Below, piece after piece: positions 49,895 through 60,600 of a DNA stretch of 64,000 bases. The notes under the pieces were generated by a model that had not been told where the DNA came from, searched no databases, and saw only the letters and a list, made by a program, of their open reading frames with translations. Source of the stretch: Novosphingobium sp. GTDB lineage: Bacteria > Pseudomonadota > Alphaproteobacteria > Sphingomonadales > Sphingomonadaceae. A program made the translations under genes and the position numbers. The stretch covers positions 1 to 64,000 of the forward strand of contig JACKKV010000001.1 of assembly GCA_024236235.1 (NCBI GenBank). The letters are read 5' to 3'. Each line of letters opens with the position of its first letter. The stretch's first letter is position 1.

Positions 49895-50868
49895 CCCAGC
49901 CCCCCGCCCCGGCGCGCACGGATACCGGCCGGCACATTGGCGTCAAACCACGCTGCCACCGGGGCCAGCGCAGGATGCGCCAGATCGCGCTCCAGCGCTT
50001 CCCATACGCGGGGGATCATGGCCAGATAGCGCGGCTTGCCATCGCGCTTCCACAGCCGCGCAAATATGCCGACGATCTTGGCGTTGCGCTGTGCGCCGAG
50101 GCGAGCGTAGTCAGCCTCGAACTCTTCCCCGCCCCCTGCCGCCGCAGCATAGTAGTCGAGCATGGCACGCTCCAGTGCAGGCGGCACATCGCGCCGCGCA
50201 TCCTGCAGCAACGACACCAGGTCATACGCCCGGTGCCCGACCAGCGCGTCCTGAAAATCGATCAGCCCCTGCCCGCCATCGGCCAGCAACATGATGTTTT
50301 CGGCATGATAATCGCGCAGCACCGTAACGCCGGGCTGCTGGCGGGGCAGCATCGGGGCCAGCGCGGCGTCCCACGCCGCAGCATAGCTTGCGGCATCCAC
50401 GGAAATTCCCGCCGCGGGGCAGAACCATTCGCAGAACAATGCCGCCTCGCGCTGATAGACCGCCATGTCATATAGCTCGAACGGGCCGGGCGGCAGCGCA
50501 TGAAGGCTGACCAGCGCATCAATCGCCGCGCGATAGGCGCCTGCTTCGTCGCCCGGCACAAGGTCGAGATGGTCGCGCATGCGCGCGTCCCCGAAATCCT
50601 CCATCAGAACAAGTCCGCGCCCGCTGTCCTGCGCATAAATTTGAGGCGCACGCAGGTGATGCGCGCGCAACCACTGCCCGACATGCAGAAACGGTCCGGT
50701 ATCTTCCTGCGGCGGCGGCGCATCCATCAGCATGGCCGACGCGCCATTGCGGCGCAGCCGGAAATAGCGGCGAAAGGACGCATCGCCAGGCAGCGGCTCG
50801 ATCACCGAACCGGCCCATCCCGATGCATCAAGGAACGTGTCTATGCCATCCGGCAAGCCTGTGATCAT
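49891..50868 (-). CDS. amgK: MurNAc/GlcNAc anomeric kinase AmgK
   Basis: A 325-residue APH-fold kinase, intact. N-lobe PLPGDASFRRYFRLRRNGAS and MLMDAPPPQED; VLMEDFGDARM; catalytic loop TVLRDYHAENIMLLADGG (RDYHxxN); metal-binding GLIDFQDALVGHRAYDLVSL. These blocks are typical of AmgK, which phosphorylates MurNAc at C1 for MurU. ATG 50868 overlaps the tsaE stop (ATGA); murU follows with a TTGA overlap, so the pair is translationally coupled. Confidence 0.92.
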   Translation of the reverse strand: MITGLPDGIDTFLDASGWAGSVIEPLPGDASFRRYFRLRRNGASAMLMDAPPPQEDTGPFLHVGQWLRAHHLRAPQIYAQDSGRGLVLMEDFGDARMRDHLDLVPGDEAGAYRAAIDALVSLHALPPGPFELYDMAVYQREAALFCEWFCPAAGISVDAASYAAAWDAALAPMLPRQQPGVTVLRDYHAENIMLLADGGQGLIDFQDALVGHRAYDLVSLLQDARRDVPPALERAMLDYYAAAAGGGEEFEADYARLGAQRNAKIVGIFARLWKRDGKPRYLAMIPRVWEALERDLAHPALAPVAAWFDANVPAGIRARRGGGLG

Positions 50869-51285
50869 GGCATGCGCTCTAGCCAATCGCGCCCGCCTTC
50901 GACAATGGCGATCCGCCCTTCTCCACCATATTCCAGGCTGATCGCAAGGCAGGCCGGATCATGCGCGAACCCGCCCGCGTTCTCTGGCCATTCGGCGATC
51001 AGCGCTGCGCCATCGCGATAATCGTCAAGCCCCAGTTCCTGCGCGTCTTCCGGCAAGCTCGAGCCGGTAAACTGCGCTACCAGCGGCACGCGCATCTCCG
51101 GCCTGCCGTCATATAGCCCGATAATCGCGAAGTTGGGCGACGGCACTCGCCGCCATGCCCTAAAGGCGGTAAAATGATCGCGCGGGCCAGCGTGTTCTGC
51201 TGCTCATGCCGAGCCTGCCCGATAAAGCAATCACATCGCCAGCAAACAGTGGCGATATTGGCACGAAACGCCATCGCGGTGATCA
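50865..51285 (-). pseudogene. tsaE: t6A modification ATPase TsaE (frame-disrupted)
   Basis: The last 70 residues are clean: SLPEDAQELGLDDYRDGAAL then IAEWPENAGGFA and IVEGGRDWLERMP. Upstream pieces are readable in other frames: GDVIALSG (about 51225), then TLARAII (about 51180) and GHGGE; the Walker A GAGKT between them is destroyed and the HADFYRLE block is shifted. TsaE is the ATPase of the tRNA t6A37 complex and is near-essential, so true loss is unlikely. The stop overlaps the amgK start. Confidence 0.82.
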
Positions 51286-53552
51286 GGTGATCGACCTGGC
51301 GCAGGCCACGGCAGCAGCACGGTCACCGTCGTGCCCATTCTTTGCGATGCCAGATAAGTTTGCTGCCATGCGTCTGGATCAGGTTGGCGGGCCAGCGGAG
51401 GCTGCCCTGCTCAGTGCTCCACCTGCTGCCATCAGCGGCCATCCGGTATCCATCAGGCGCGCCGGCCCGTCCTGGTCCCATTATCTGATATAACGACAAC
51501 CGTCTTTGCGCGCACCCTCCACCAGACCAGCCCGCCAGGCGCAGGAAGTGGCAATGGCGTTAACCAATTATGATCAGATGCAGGTACCCAGCCGACGCTG
51601 TCGGCGGCGATCACACTGTGAAGTAGTCGTGCAGATCGAGCGCGAGTTCGCCCGCGCGGACCTTCTTCCCGGTCTCGCACCAGCTGCGCTTCGCCAAATG
51701 GGAGCACCTTGCCCTCACGCGCGAGAGGGAGGAGGCCTGCCCCACTTGATCAGAGTTCAAGAACGCCTCCTGACCTGTTCGCCTGACGCCGACTTGACGA
51801 AAGAATGGCATCCACATACCGCCGCCCCTGCTCGACAGTTCGCCAGCGACCCAGCCCGGCATTCCGGCAAAACCGCCGATGGAAGTCAGCGCGTGTCCTG
51901 AACTCCATAGCTCATATTGGCCAGAAGCGGGTCTGATCGCATCCGCTTCTTCCAGCACATTGCGTTCGCGCAGCGCACTCCGCTGCGAACCACAGGATGT
52001 CGAGGACGGGTCAGCAACCCGTTGTTGGTTCGCGATTCGCAAATCTAAAAGCGTCCGCCCGTCGCCGAGCGGCGCGCCTGCCGCGCTGAGGGTGCGGGCT
52101 GCCTGCACCAGGTCGCCTACGGCCCTGGCTCAGTGGCTGTACCAGCTGTTCGGCAATCGTCCGCGCAGCAAGGCTTCGATGCGCGGATGATTGTCGAGAT
52201 ATTCCGGCTCCAGGCTCCCCAGTCATTACGCGAAGCGGCGATTCCACAATGGCGCCCATCGAAAAGACCGCAATCGATCTGAACAGTAATCAAAGGTCGC
52301 GCGTGCGCAGCAGCGTGTCGCGCATGGTGACAGGGCGAGTTGTTCTGGTCTGGTCTTCCGCCACTAGCACTAGCCTGGCTATCAGCACATGCGCCACGAT
52401 CCGCAATCCGCGCAGCGGCTAGGCTTTCCTGGGTGGCGCATCGGCGTTGAACCCCATTCTGCCCAAACCGCGCTGCCACCTGGAAAAATCCCCTGACTTC
52501 GGGCAGACGGCTCAGATCGCGCGCGTGAGGCCAGCACGTTCGAAGGAAGGCGGATCGACCGACGCCGCAGTCCCCAGCGCAAAAAATCCGGTGGAATGGC
52601 TGAAGTTGGCAGCAAAGGCGAGGCGATGTTGCATCGAATTGAGCACACCATCGACAGTTGGTCAAGCATCGAACGTTGCGGCGGCGGCGCGGCCTGTTCC
52701 CCGATTTCCTCAATGTCGAAGGCTATGTAACCGCCACCTCTTCGCCGCCAAGCGGGAGTCACCACGCGCAACGCTCTTTCGCCGCCTCGATGGTCGCGGG
52801 GCGATACGTTCGATCGGAAGGTTCCTGCTGCGTGCCTGATCCGCGACCTGCGCCGCCGTCAGCCCGTCAATCCGCTCCACCAGTTCACGCTGTTCGGCAA
52901 TGACCGCATCCGCGCTGTCAGCACCGACTGCGGCCACATAGGCGCTGTTGACCAGCCGCAACTTCGCATCCGGCCCCCTGAACCACATCGGCAGGGGCGC
53001 GGCTTCGATCAACCCGACCAGCGCGGCGAAATCGGATCGCGCCCGCGCCGCATCGCTGCGCAGCGCATTCAGCTCGCTTTCGCTTTCGCTGAAATCGAAC
53101 ACCCAGACCAGTGCCGCTCCGCCCGGCGACACCAGCGGATCGGCCAGGTGGCCGCGCATCGCCAGGCTGCGGCGCGAATTACGCGGGGTGATCGCCAGCC
53201 GGAATGGCGTGGCGGTTTTCTGAGTGCGTCGCACCGCCTCGGTCAGTTCGCCCAGTTGCGCAGCGTCCAGCCCGCGATCACCGCCGTCCAGTTCCGACAG
53301 GTAGCCCGGCATCGCGTCCAGCCCGAGCCACAAGGCCAGCCGGGGCGGCGCTTCCAGCTTGCCATCGGCGCGCACCAGCATTGGCAGCGCAGGGGCCTCG
53401 TCAACCATGCGCGACAGGCGGCGCAGCGCCTTGCGGCTCGCCTCGGCCTTGCGGGTCCGCTCGCGCGCGCCGACAATCAGCCAGCCCGCGCAAAGCGTCC
53501 ATGCGGCCATGAGCAGGCCGATCAGAACCAGCGCGGTTTCGGACAGGATCAT
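51284..53552 (-). pseudogene. PAS-domain sensor histidine kinase (frame-disrupted)
   Basis: Clean from ATG 53552 to about 52790: one membrane helix (ALVLIGLLMAAWTLCAGWLI), then PAS-like regions (FDFSESESELNALRSDAARA; AAPLPMWFRGPDAKLRLVNS). Further PAS text (IDIEEIGEQA; AQRSMLDQLS; LPFHRIFCAGD) is found by frame switching at about 52740-52600. The C-terminal ATPase end is seen at about 51290-51400 (LIQTHGSKLIWHRK then TTVTVLLP). The His box and N/G boxes lie in garbled sequence. It heads the tsaE-amgK-murU-addBA chain; its signal is unknown. Confidence 0.75.
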
Positions 53553-53658
53553 GCGGCCATCGCTATGCGCCCGCCGTGCGGATTACAATGGGCGTTCGGT
53601 CGCTGTGCCCGTTGGCGGGCGCATCACCGCCCCCGTCCACCGCACCGGCCGCGCCCGA

Positions 53659-55058
53659 TCAATAGCGGTAATGGTCGGGCTTGAACGGGCCTTCAACCGG
53701 AACGCCGATATAATCGGCCTGTTCGCTGCTTAATTTCGTCAGTTTCACGCCCAGCTTCTCAAGGTGGAGCGCGGCGACCTTTTCGTCCAGATGCTTGGGC
53801 AGCACATAGACCTTGCGTTCATACTCATCGCCCTTGGTGAAGAGTTCGATCTGCGCCAGCACCTGATTGGTGAAGCTGGATGACATGACGAAGCTGGGAT
53901 GACCGGTCGCGCAACCCAGGTTCACCAGGCGGCCCTTGGCAAGGATGATGATCTGCTTGCCATCAGGAAAGCTCACAAGATCCGTCCCTGGCTTGATTTC
54001 CTGCCAGACATAATTGTCCAGCGCGGAAATCTGGATTTCGGAATCGAAATGGCCGATGTTGCAGACAATGGCCATGTTCTTCATCGCCTTCATATGTTCG
54101 GCGGTGATGACACTTTCATTGCCCGTCGCGGTCACGAAAATGTCAGCGCGGGCGACCGCGTCCTCCATCGTCACCACTTCATAGCCTTCCATCGCCGCCT
54201 GCAGCGCGCAGATCGGATCGATCTCGGTCACCAGCACGCGCGCGCCGCCCTGGCGCAGCGATGCGGCGGACCCCTTGCCGACATCGCCAAAGCCCGCCAC
54301 GCAGGCGACCTTGCCGGCCAGCATCACATCGGAGCTGTTCATGGATAGTAACGACCAGCGATTTTTGCAGCCACAGAGACGTCGCGAATTTCGACTCTGG
54401 CTCGCCGCTGTCAGTCTGCTACTGATGGCGGGGAATGGCAGCTTCGCCCTGCTTGGCCAGCTGGTACAGCCGGGGTCACGCCAGTGCAGGGTTTCTTCCG
54501 AAACGCCATGTATCGCCTGACGGTTTCACTCAGATAACCGGACGCGCTCGATGAAGCGCTTTCAGCGCGCTGGAATTCAATCTCTTCCGCATTGGCTGGT
54601 TCGGGCAGGATCCTGCCCCGCCTTGCCCCCATAAAGGCAAACATGGTGGCATCGCCGCTGCCGTCTGTGATCATATTGCAGGTGGCATCGCCCCCAAAAA
54701 TGAAGGAAATCCGCCCCACAATCCCGCAGTATTCGCCAGGTTTTTGCCCTGATCGAACACGGGATGCCCCAGCCAAAAATCGCGTGATCCTGCGTCGAAA
54801 AGATGTTGCAGGTCGCCCAGCGCACTTCGGCGCCCAGCGCCACCAGCGTTTCGATCAGCACGGCAGTCTGGATCGTCATATGCAGCGAGCTGCAAGGATG
54901 CGCGCCCTCAGCGGTCGGCCGCGCCACCTGGCACGCAGGGCCATCAGGCCGGGCATTTCCGTTTCGGCTATCGCGATTTCGGCCCGGCCATAATCGGCGA
55001 GTGCGATATCCCTGACAACATAATCCTGGCTGGCATTCTGGGCAGAGGCAGTGGCCAC
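53659..55058 (-). pseudogene. ahcY: Adenosylhomocysteinase (frame-disrupted N-terminal half)
   Basis: The C-terminal 228 residues (54342-53659) are clean: NAD site [40 protein letters not shown] region, [32 protein letters not shown] and the terminal KPDHYRY. The N-terminal half is readable only in pieces: [20 protein letters not shown] (about 55030), [20 protein letters not shown] (about 54870), GGDATCNMI and [12 protein letters not shown] (about 54670). Total length is normal (about 467 codons). The enzyme hydrolyses S-adenosylhomocysteine and is a core gene. Confidence 0.88.
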
Positions 55059-55180
55059 GTCGATACTCCCGGCACGTCAATGGAATGAAGGCGCAGAAAC
55101 GGAAAACGACGCCTTTACGGCGCCGCCTTTAGCCGCTGCTTGTCGCCAAGGCAAACCATCCCCCGCGCATTCACGCGCGC

Positions 55181-55400
55181 TCAGTAATCTCCGGCCAGAT
55201 CCGCCAAAGCCAGGTCAGTGGTGAGCAGCTGGTCCGCAGCCTCCTCAAGCCCGCCTGGCACACTGTGTGATGCAAGCGCGCGGGTAGCCTGTCTAAGTAC
55301 CGAAGCGCGGCTCGCCATAAGTGACGTACTGAGGCGATCAACCGCGAAACCACCGAGTTCACCGAACTGGCGGGCATAGTCTCACTGAGTACGCCGCGCC
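55181..55400 (-). pseudogene. C-terminal fragment of an unrecognised protein
   Basis: Upstream of ahcY the minus strand reads, with frame changes, QFGELGGFAVDRLSTSLMAS, RASVLRQATRALAS and finally GGLEEAADQLLTTDLALADL followed by AGDY and a TGA at 55183-55181. The codon pattern looks like real coding sequence. The N-terminal part cannot be followed beyond about 55450. I do not recognise it. Confidence 0.35.
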
Positions 55401-55459
55401 TCACTTAACCTGGTGGCATAGAGGACTTCGCTGAAATGTATCATGCGGTCAGGAAATCG

Positions 55460-56340
55460 CTTCCGGCTCCGCCAGACAGCGTGAGAACTGACCATCATGG
55501 GTCATGGTCGTTGTGCTGTGCTGGCCCGTTGCAACTGAGCTCGCTGCGCTGGCCTGAACTGGCGCGTCAAGGTCGTGACGCGGCTGCTGTAGGCTGGTTG
55601 CAACATACCGAAAAATCCCCATTTCACGCCCTGCGCTGCGCCTTGCGGGTGCCAATGTTTGTCCGTTTGCGTGTTTTCTTTCCAAATATCCAGGGGGTTG
55701 AACGATTTTAACGACGATACCGCTTTGCTTCCGTTGCGGATAAATCCATTCGGTACTATTATGTCAGCAAAGCCGCAGGCCGCACCTGCGCGCAAGAGAA
55801 AGGATTTGAGACATGACTCATTTCTGGCTATGATAAACTGCCTGATGTAACGCCTTTATCAAATCGACTGCGGACGGCCCTGAGAGTGCAGTCAGCGAAT
55901 ATTTTCCGCCGGTCGCAAAGTCGCGCCGTTTCGGTCCCCGGCGCGTTCACCTGACCTTGCTCCGGCCAAACATTCAAGCGCTACTTTGCCACAAGGCGGG
56001 GAAAAAGTTGAAGGCCAAGGGTCGATGGAACGTTTGCACCGCGGTCGTCAACGATCCCTTTGCGATGAGTGCGGCGCGCGTGACGGGTCTACCGATGTAA
56101 CCATGCTGCGATGGCAATGGCGAATTCGCCAGCACTGGGCCTGACCATGGACGGCAGCGGCTGGCTCGGCCTGCGCGGCCTGGCTGCGCTGGTCGATGCA
56201 GGTCAGACGACGGCAAGGTCGAAGCAGCTCAACTCTGGAAGAAGTTCGAGGCGAGTTCCGCTGAACATATGCTCGGCCAGCCTGAAACCTGCTGATACAG
56301 TGGAAAGGGCGTCGTGGGCGCCTTCTTTTTCGTTGGGGCC
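55460..56340. other. Unassigned, low-quality stretch
   Basis: No frame is open for a convincing length. Plus-strand pieces such as SAKPQAAPARKRKDLRHDSF (about 55760) look like the N-terminus of a small DNA-binding protein, and DDGKVEAAQLWKKFEASSAE (about 56210) looks helical, but neither can be assigned. Sequence errors are probably dense here. Confidence 0.3.
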
Positions 56341-56344
56341 TGCG

Positions 56345-56950
56345 GTCAGCAGCCGTCAGGCTCAGTACCAGGCTGCGGTGCGCTGATCCTCCAGGAATTG
56401 CCCCATCATCCGCTGGTGACCATGGATGGCCCGGCGTGGGTGCACCTTCTGCGCGCGGTCAGCGCAGGCGTGACTGGCATCGATCATTACCGCCACTCCC
56501 GCGCGGGTTGCAGATTGTCCCAGATGCACTGGGCGACCCCAGCCGTCAGCCGTTCCTGAATCTGTGTAGCCTGCGGGCAGCTATGCAGCACACGCGCAAG
56601 CTTGGATATGCCCACCACCCGCTCGTTCGGCAGATAGCAAACGGAGCCTTGCTGATGATCGGGGCCATATGGTGTTCGCAATGGCTCCAGTGAAATATCC
56701 TTCAGCAGCAATGATCCCCGTCATAGCCGCCCACTCGAACATCACGCGCGCTGAGGGATAGCGGGTCAGCGTCATAGCCGACGCACGCCCTTCCAGGCGC
56801 GTTACGCGGGCGGGCGGTCGTGGATCAGCCCTCTTCGTGGGACGGATCGTCCCCGCCCAGCGTGATCAGCGTGCGGATAGCCTCCTGAACCTCTCACAGG
56901 GAATCCCCGACCCTGTTGCCTTATCGAAATCGATCCCTTGTTTTCGCCTG
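56345..56950 (-). pseudogene. folE: GTP cyclohydrolase I (frame-disrupted)
   Basis: Read with frame changes on the minus strand: AIRTLITLGGDDPSHE (about 56885), SHCEHHMAPII (about 56665; the zinc-binding and catalytic Cys-His-His), YLPNERVVGISKLARVLHSC (about 56620), TQIQERLTAGVAQCIWDNLQ, and the C-terminal DASHAC (about 56475) and RMMGQFLEDQRT (about 56400). These are the diagnostic FolE blocks in correct order and at near-normal spacing. It makes dihydroneopterin triphosphate for folate. Ends are approximate. Confidence 0.82.
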
Positions 56951-57888
56951 TCAGACGCGCTTCCGGTTTCACACCTAGTAACCAGAGGGATAATCCGCTG
57001 ATTTACGGAAAATTGGCGCGCCCGGGAAACGATCTGAACGTCCGACCTCAGATTCAGTTCATGCTCTATCCAGCTGGAGCTACGGCGCGCGGTGAAAAGT
57101 AATACAGGAGCAGTGCGTTGCGCTTGGTAATCCTATGCGCCCTGTTCTGCCCTCCAAAAACGCTCGCCGCAAGCAACCGCCGGCGGCGCATCGACAGTTT
57201 GTTCATCTCCAGCGTGAATCCAGCCCAGTTCTCACCGAGCGCGCGTGTGACGGCTGCGCCTGCTGCATCGAGACTCAGGAAGAAGAATGGCAATCGCGCG
57301 CTTCAGCTGCCCATGGCGCGATCGGCAAATGCCAGCGGCACGTGATTGCGCGCCATCGCAACAGGGCCCAGTTCCTCCTCCAGCTTCGCGAATCAATAAC
57401 GCATTTCAAAGGATTTCCTCCCGTCTGGATTCTGCCGCCGGGGAACCTCTCACAAACCTGCATGGATCCTTTCCGGTGGCCTGCGCTGGAGCAGAAACGA
57501 AGCCTGAATGGCTGCCAACGCGCCGCAACCACCAGCATGAATGTCGGGAAATTTGGTGAACGTTATTCGCGTGAAACCATTTGTTGTGGAATTTCTGGTA
57601 TAAAAAGCCACCTATCGGAACCAATATGAGAAAAGCTGTGTTACCACCAAAATTCTTTTGTGATGCTCGGCGATATCGTGCCGGTGACTTTCCGTCGATC
57701 ATGTCTGATCTCATCCTGATCGCCCACCATCAAGGGGTACCAGCGAAGCGTCGCCAGCGACGATCCCGATGTGGGTGGAAGCCGCCGTGAATGCAAGTAA
57801 TGTAATGAGCGATTAGATTTGTCAATCTATTGAACGAATCGAGTTTGCTTCTTCCGTTGGGAATGGGTTGGGTACCGAAGACTGAAAT
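56951..57888. other. Unassigned, low-quality stretch
   Basis: Short frames only on both strands. Minus-strand pieces (e.g. AFLILVPIGGFLYQKF near 57630, NHVPLAFADRAMGS near 57330) look like coding text with frame shifts but cannot be assigned. About 57500-57660 is A/T-richer than its surroundings and may include a promoter region for the downstream pilin gene. Confidence 0.3.
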
Positions 57889-57905
57889 CCAGGAGACTAC
57901 CAACG

Positions 57906-58075
57906 AAATTTTCGTCACATCCTTCGTGACGAAGCTGGTGCGACCTGCCATCGAATATGGCCTGATCGCCGCCCTTATCGCTGTTGCCGCCATCCGGCGT
58001 GATGACCACGCTGGGTACGAAACCTGGTACCGAGCACGTTCTCGACTGTGAGCGGCAAGTCGGGTCAGAAAGTGT
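57906..58075 (+). pseudogene. Flp-type IVb pilin (frame-disrupted)
   Basis: AGGAGA at 57891 precedes a frame reading, with shifts, LRDEAGAT then AIEYGLIAALIAVAAI, GVMTTLGTK and FSTVSGKSGQ. DExGATAIEYGLIAALIAV is the signature of Flp/Fap pilins of Tad systems (prepilin cleavage before the hydrophobic helix). No tad/cpa export genes are visible nearby, but downstream sequence switches strand to the M48 gene. Confidence 0.75.
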
Positions 58076-58150
58076 CTGACGAACAGGAGAGGCGTGTGGG
58101 CAACTCTGCCGCCTTCTTTATGTCCGGCTGACGTAGCGCGCCCGGCTATT

Positions 58151-59573
58151 TTACGACAAGTTGACCTTCTGGCTGACCTGCAAATTCCCATCATTGGCGC
58201 TATAAGTCCGTTCAGCACGCGGAAGCGCGCGCCTTGCGCATCGCTGTGCCGCCATCCGCCTGGCCAGGCCTGCCACTGTGTCGCTGCTTTTGCCGGTAAC
58301 GACATCAATCCGCCGGAACGATCGCCGCCGCTTCGCTGCTGCTGGGATGCGGCGCAGCGAACAACATCGGATTGAACATCAGCCTGCCCGGTGATGGTGG
58401 CAAGTGAAACGCGCGTGAGTTCGAAAACTCGTAGGCGAAACCAACACATCGACCTGGCCATTGCCGCTGCCACCCGTGCAGCCGGTATGTTTGTAGTCGT
58501 TCAGGATGTTGAAGGCGCAAGTGATCGCCCTCCCGCCAGCGCATTGAATACACCTCGATATAGCCAGCGTCCAGATCGCCGGAATAGCCGCGCTGAGCTG
58601 ACCCTGCCGCCCTGCCTGTTGATCGTCACCGCGCAAAGCATTCATCAGCAGCAGAATCCATCAGGCGCTTCAGCGGCCAGCCGGAATTCGGGATGCATGA
58701 AAGTGCGCCCTTCAATCACCCCCCGCCTGGACTTCGCTACGATGCCGTCGATGCGGGCCGCGAGTGCCAGGTCATGGCGGAGCGTCCCGCCGCCAGTGCT
58801 ACTTGGCCAGCGCGCCGCCCTTCACGCGCGAGGCAGGATCAAAGAGAGTCGATGCTCATTCCGGAAATCGCCGGTGCGTTGCGCCCTGCACCGCGCATCG
58901 AGCGAGTTCTGCGCGGCAAGTATCTCTGAACTGCGCTCATCGCACGCGGATCATAGCCGCTGCACCAGATATCACTGATCCCAAGCCTCGCTTGTGACAA
59001 TTCCTGACCGGCGAATAGCTGAGTGCCAGCTAAAAGGCAAGGAAGCGACCTTCTGCCAAGCTGCCCAGCGCACTATTGCCGAAGACGACGTTGACAGTAC
59101 CTGGCCCAATACGCCAAGCAGCGCGTTCTGCTGTGTTTCGGCTTGTCGTTTCACGGAATGGCGGGCGGCGACGTGACCGACTTCATGCCCGCACGATGCA
59201 TTAGTTCCGCTTCATTGTTCATCAGCGAAACCAGCTGGCGTCACATAGACGTAGCCGCCCGGAATGGCGAAAGCAAGAAACTACCGAGGAATTGAGCAGC
59301 GATATTGAAGCCGGCAGGCGCGGTACTGAGGCCCGGAACGGATACCGCGATATTGCGGGTCACGGACGACATAACGTGCCCGTGGAACCGGAGTTTCGCC
59401 CCGCCGAATTGGCAACGCAGCTCAGGATATGCGCCTGCTCCCCTGATCGCGTTCTCGGTGGTCGTGCGTTCCGGTAGAGCGTATCTGCCCGCCCAGCAAA
59501 TCGCTTAGTGATAAGTGAGGCCGCTGCGAATAACAAGGCACGTCGATTGCACGCGCGCGGATCTGAAAGCCAT
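58151..59573 (-). pseudogene. M48-family metalloprotease (frame-disrupted)
   Basis: ATG 59573 has GAGGAG upstream. Frame-switched reading gives FNIAA, QLVSLMNNEAELMHRAG (about 59220), the HEVGH-like zinc region in garbled form (MKSVTSPP/GHEVG), QAETQQNALLGVLGQVLS (about 59130), ISGAAA/DPRAM (about 58950), RIDGIVAKSRRGVIEGRTFM (about 58740), GSGNGQVDVLV (about 58470), FAYEFSNSRAFH and FRVLNGL near the end (about 58220). Blocks and order match periplasmic BepA/YfgC-like M48 proteases with a C-terminal LysM-like tail. Length of about 1.42 kb is near normal. Confidence 0.75.
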
Positions 59574-59638
59574 AATATCTCCTCAATATCTCGCCGCCCC
59601 ACCAGCCCTAAGTTAAGTCCGGCAGTAAAGATAAAGTT

Positions 59639-60583
59639 TTATCGAGGGAAGCGCGGCTGAGGGGCCGTTCCGCGCCAATTGCCAGAGCGGTTCGCGCCTG
59701 CGCTGCAAGTCAGCTGCTGGAAACGCTGGAAAGCGGCGGCAAGCCTTCGTCAATTGCGATGCCGAGCGCCTTGGCTGTGCTGCCGGATCGCGATGCGCCT
59801 ACCGGTTCGCTGACGATCCGGTCGCGATAATTTTCAGGCGCAGCAGATCCTGCGCGGTCATTTTCATGGTTTCTGGCCGCATCCGGCGCTTTTCTGCGGT
59901 GCGCCGTGAGGATGCGGAGTAACAGCCGGGCGTCACCCCGAGTATCGCGTGTCTAAGCATCGACTCGCCGAGCGGGCCAGCGCCACCGCGCTGCCGGATC
60001 CACTCGCCAACGATTGCAGCGCGACCATTCCGGCAAGGCCCAGCGCGTGCTCCCGGTCGAACGGGCGATTGCTCTGGCCTGACATGTTCCTCTCCACGCC
60101 CGGAAAACGCGCCCCTGACGTGTCGACCAGCGCTACCACGGGCAGCCCGGAAACGATCGGCCACGTTCCATTGTGGCGTACCTTCGCCTTGCGGATAGGC
60201 CTGCGGGCTTGCCTGATGCCGAAATTATGCCGCAGCCGCGTTTCCGTATCATGGCCTTTTTCGCTGATCAGGCATCAGTTTCGCCGTTAAGGGAATCCAC
60301 CGGAGACCGCCTTATCCCCGCCAAATAGCGGATCCTCGCCGAGCGGACGAAACTCCGAGCAAAAAGGCGATAATCGCGAAATGCATGGGCTGGGTGGCGC
60401 GCAACCGCGGCTTTCTGCCAAGGTCAGCGCGAATAGGTGCTCGCCAGCAAATCGGCAATTTTGCTTTGCTGTCGAGTTCGCTCTCGCGATATCGACCTCG
60501 TCACTCTCTATTGCGAAAAGTAGTTCAAGGATGGCTTCAGGAGCGCGGCGGACAGGCTTTTGAATTCCAGATAAGAAAACCAT
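59639..60583 (-). pseudogene. accA: Acetyl-CoA carboxylase carboxyltransferase alpha (frame-disrupted)
   Basis: ATG 60583 starts MVFLSGIQKPV; frame-switched reading gives SDEVDIA, RPLGEDPLFGGDKAVSGGF (about 60330), VALVDTSGA (about 60130), ALGLAGMVALQSLASGSGSA (about 60040), SMLRHAI and RMRPETMKMTAQDLLRLKII (about 59840). These are AccA blocks in the right order; 945 bp equals the expected gene length. It transfers carboxyl to acetyl-CoA, the first step of fatty-acid synthesis, and is essential, so the frame breaks are almost surely sequence errors. Confidence 0.85.
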
Positions 60584-60600
60584 GATTGAACTGCTGTCTC

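Noticed and set aside
46260..55058. Real pseudogene cluster caused by genome reduction
   Set aside because: Essential genes (tsaE, ahcY, then folE and accA further on) would all have to be dead at once, while motifs and lengths remain; sequence error explains this better.
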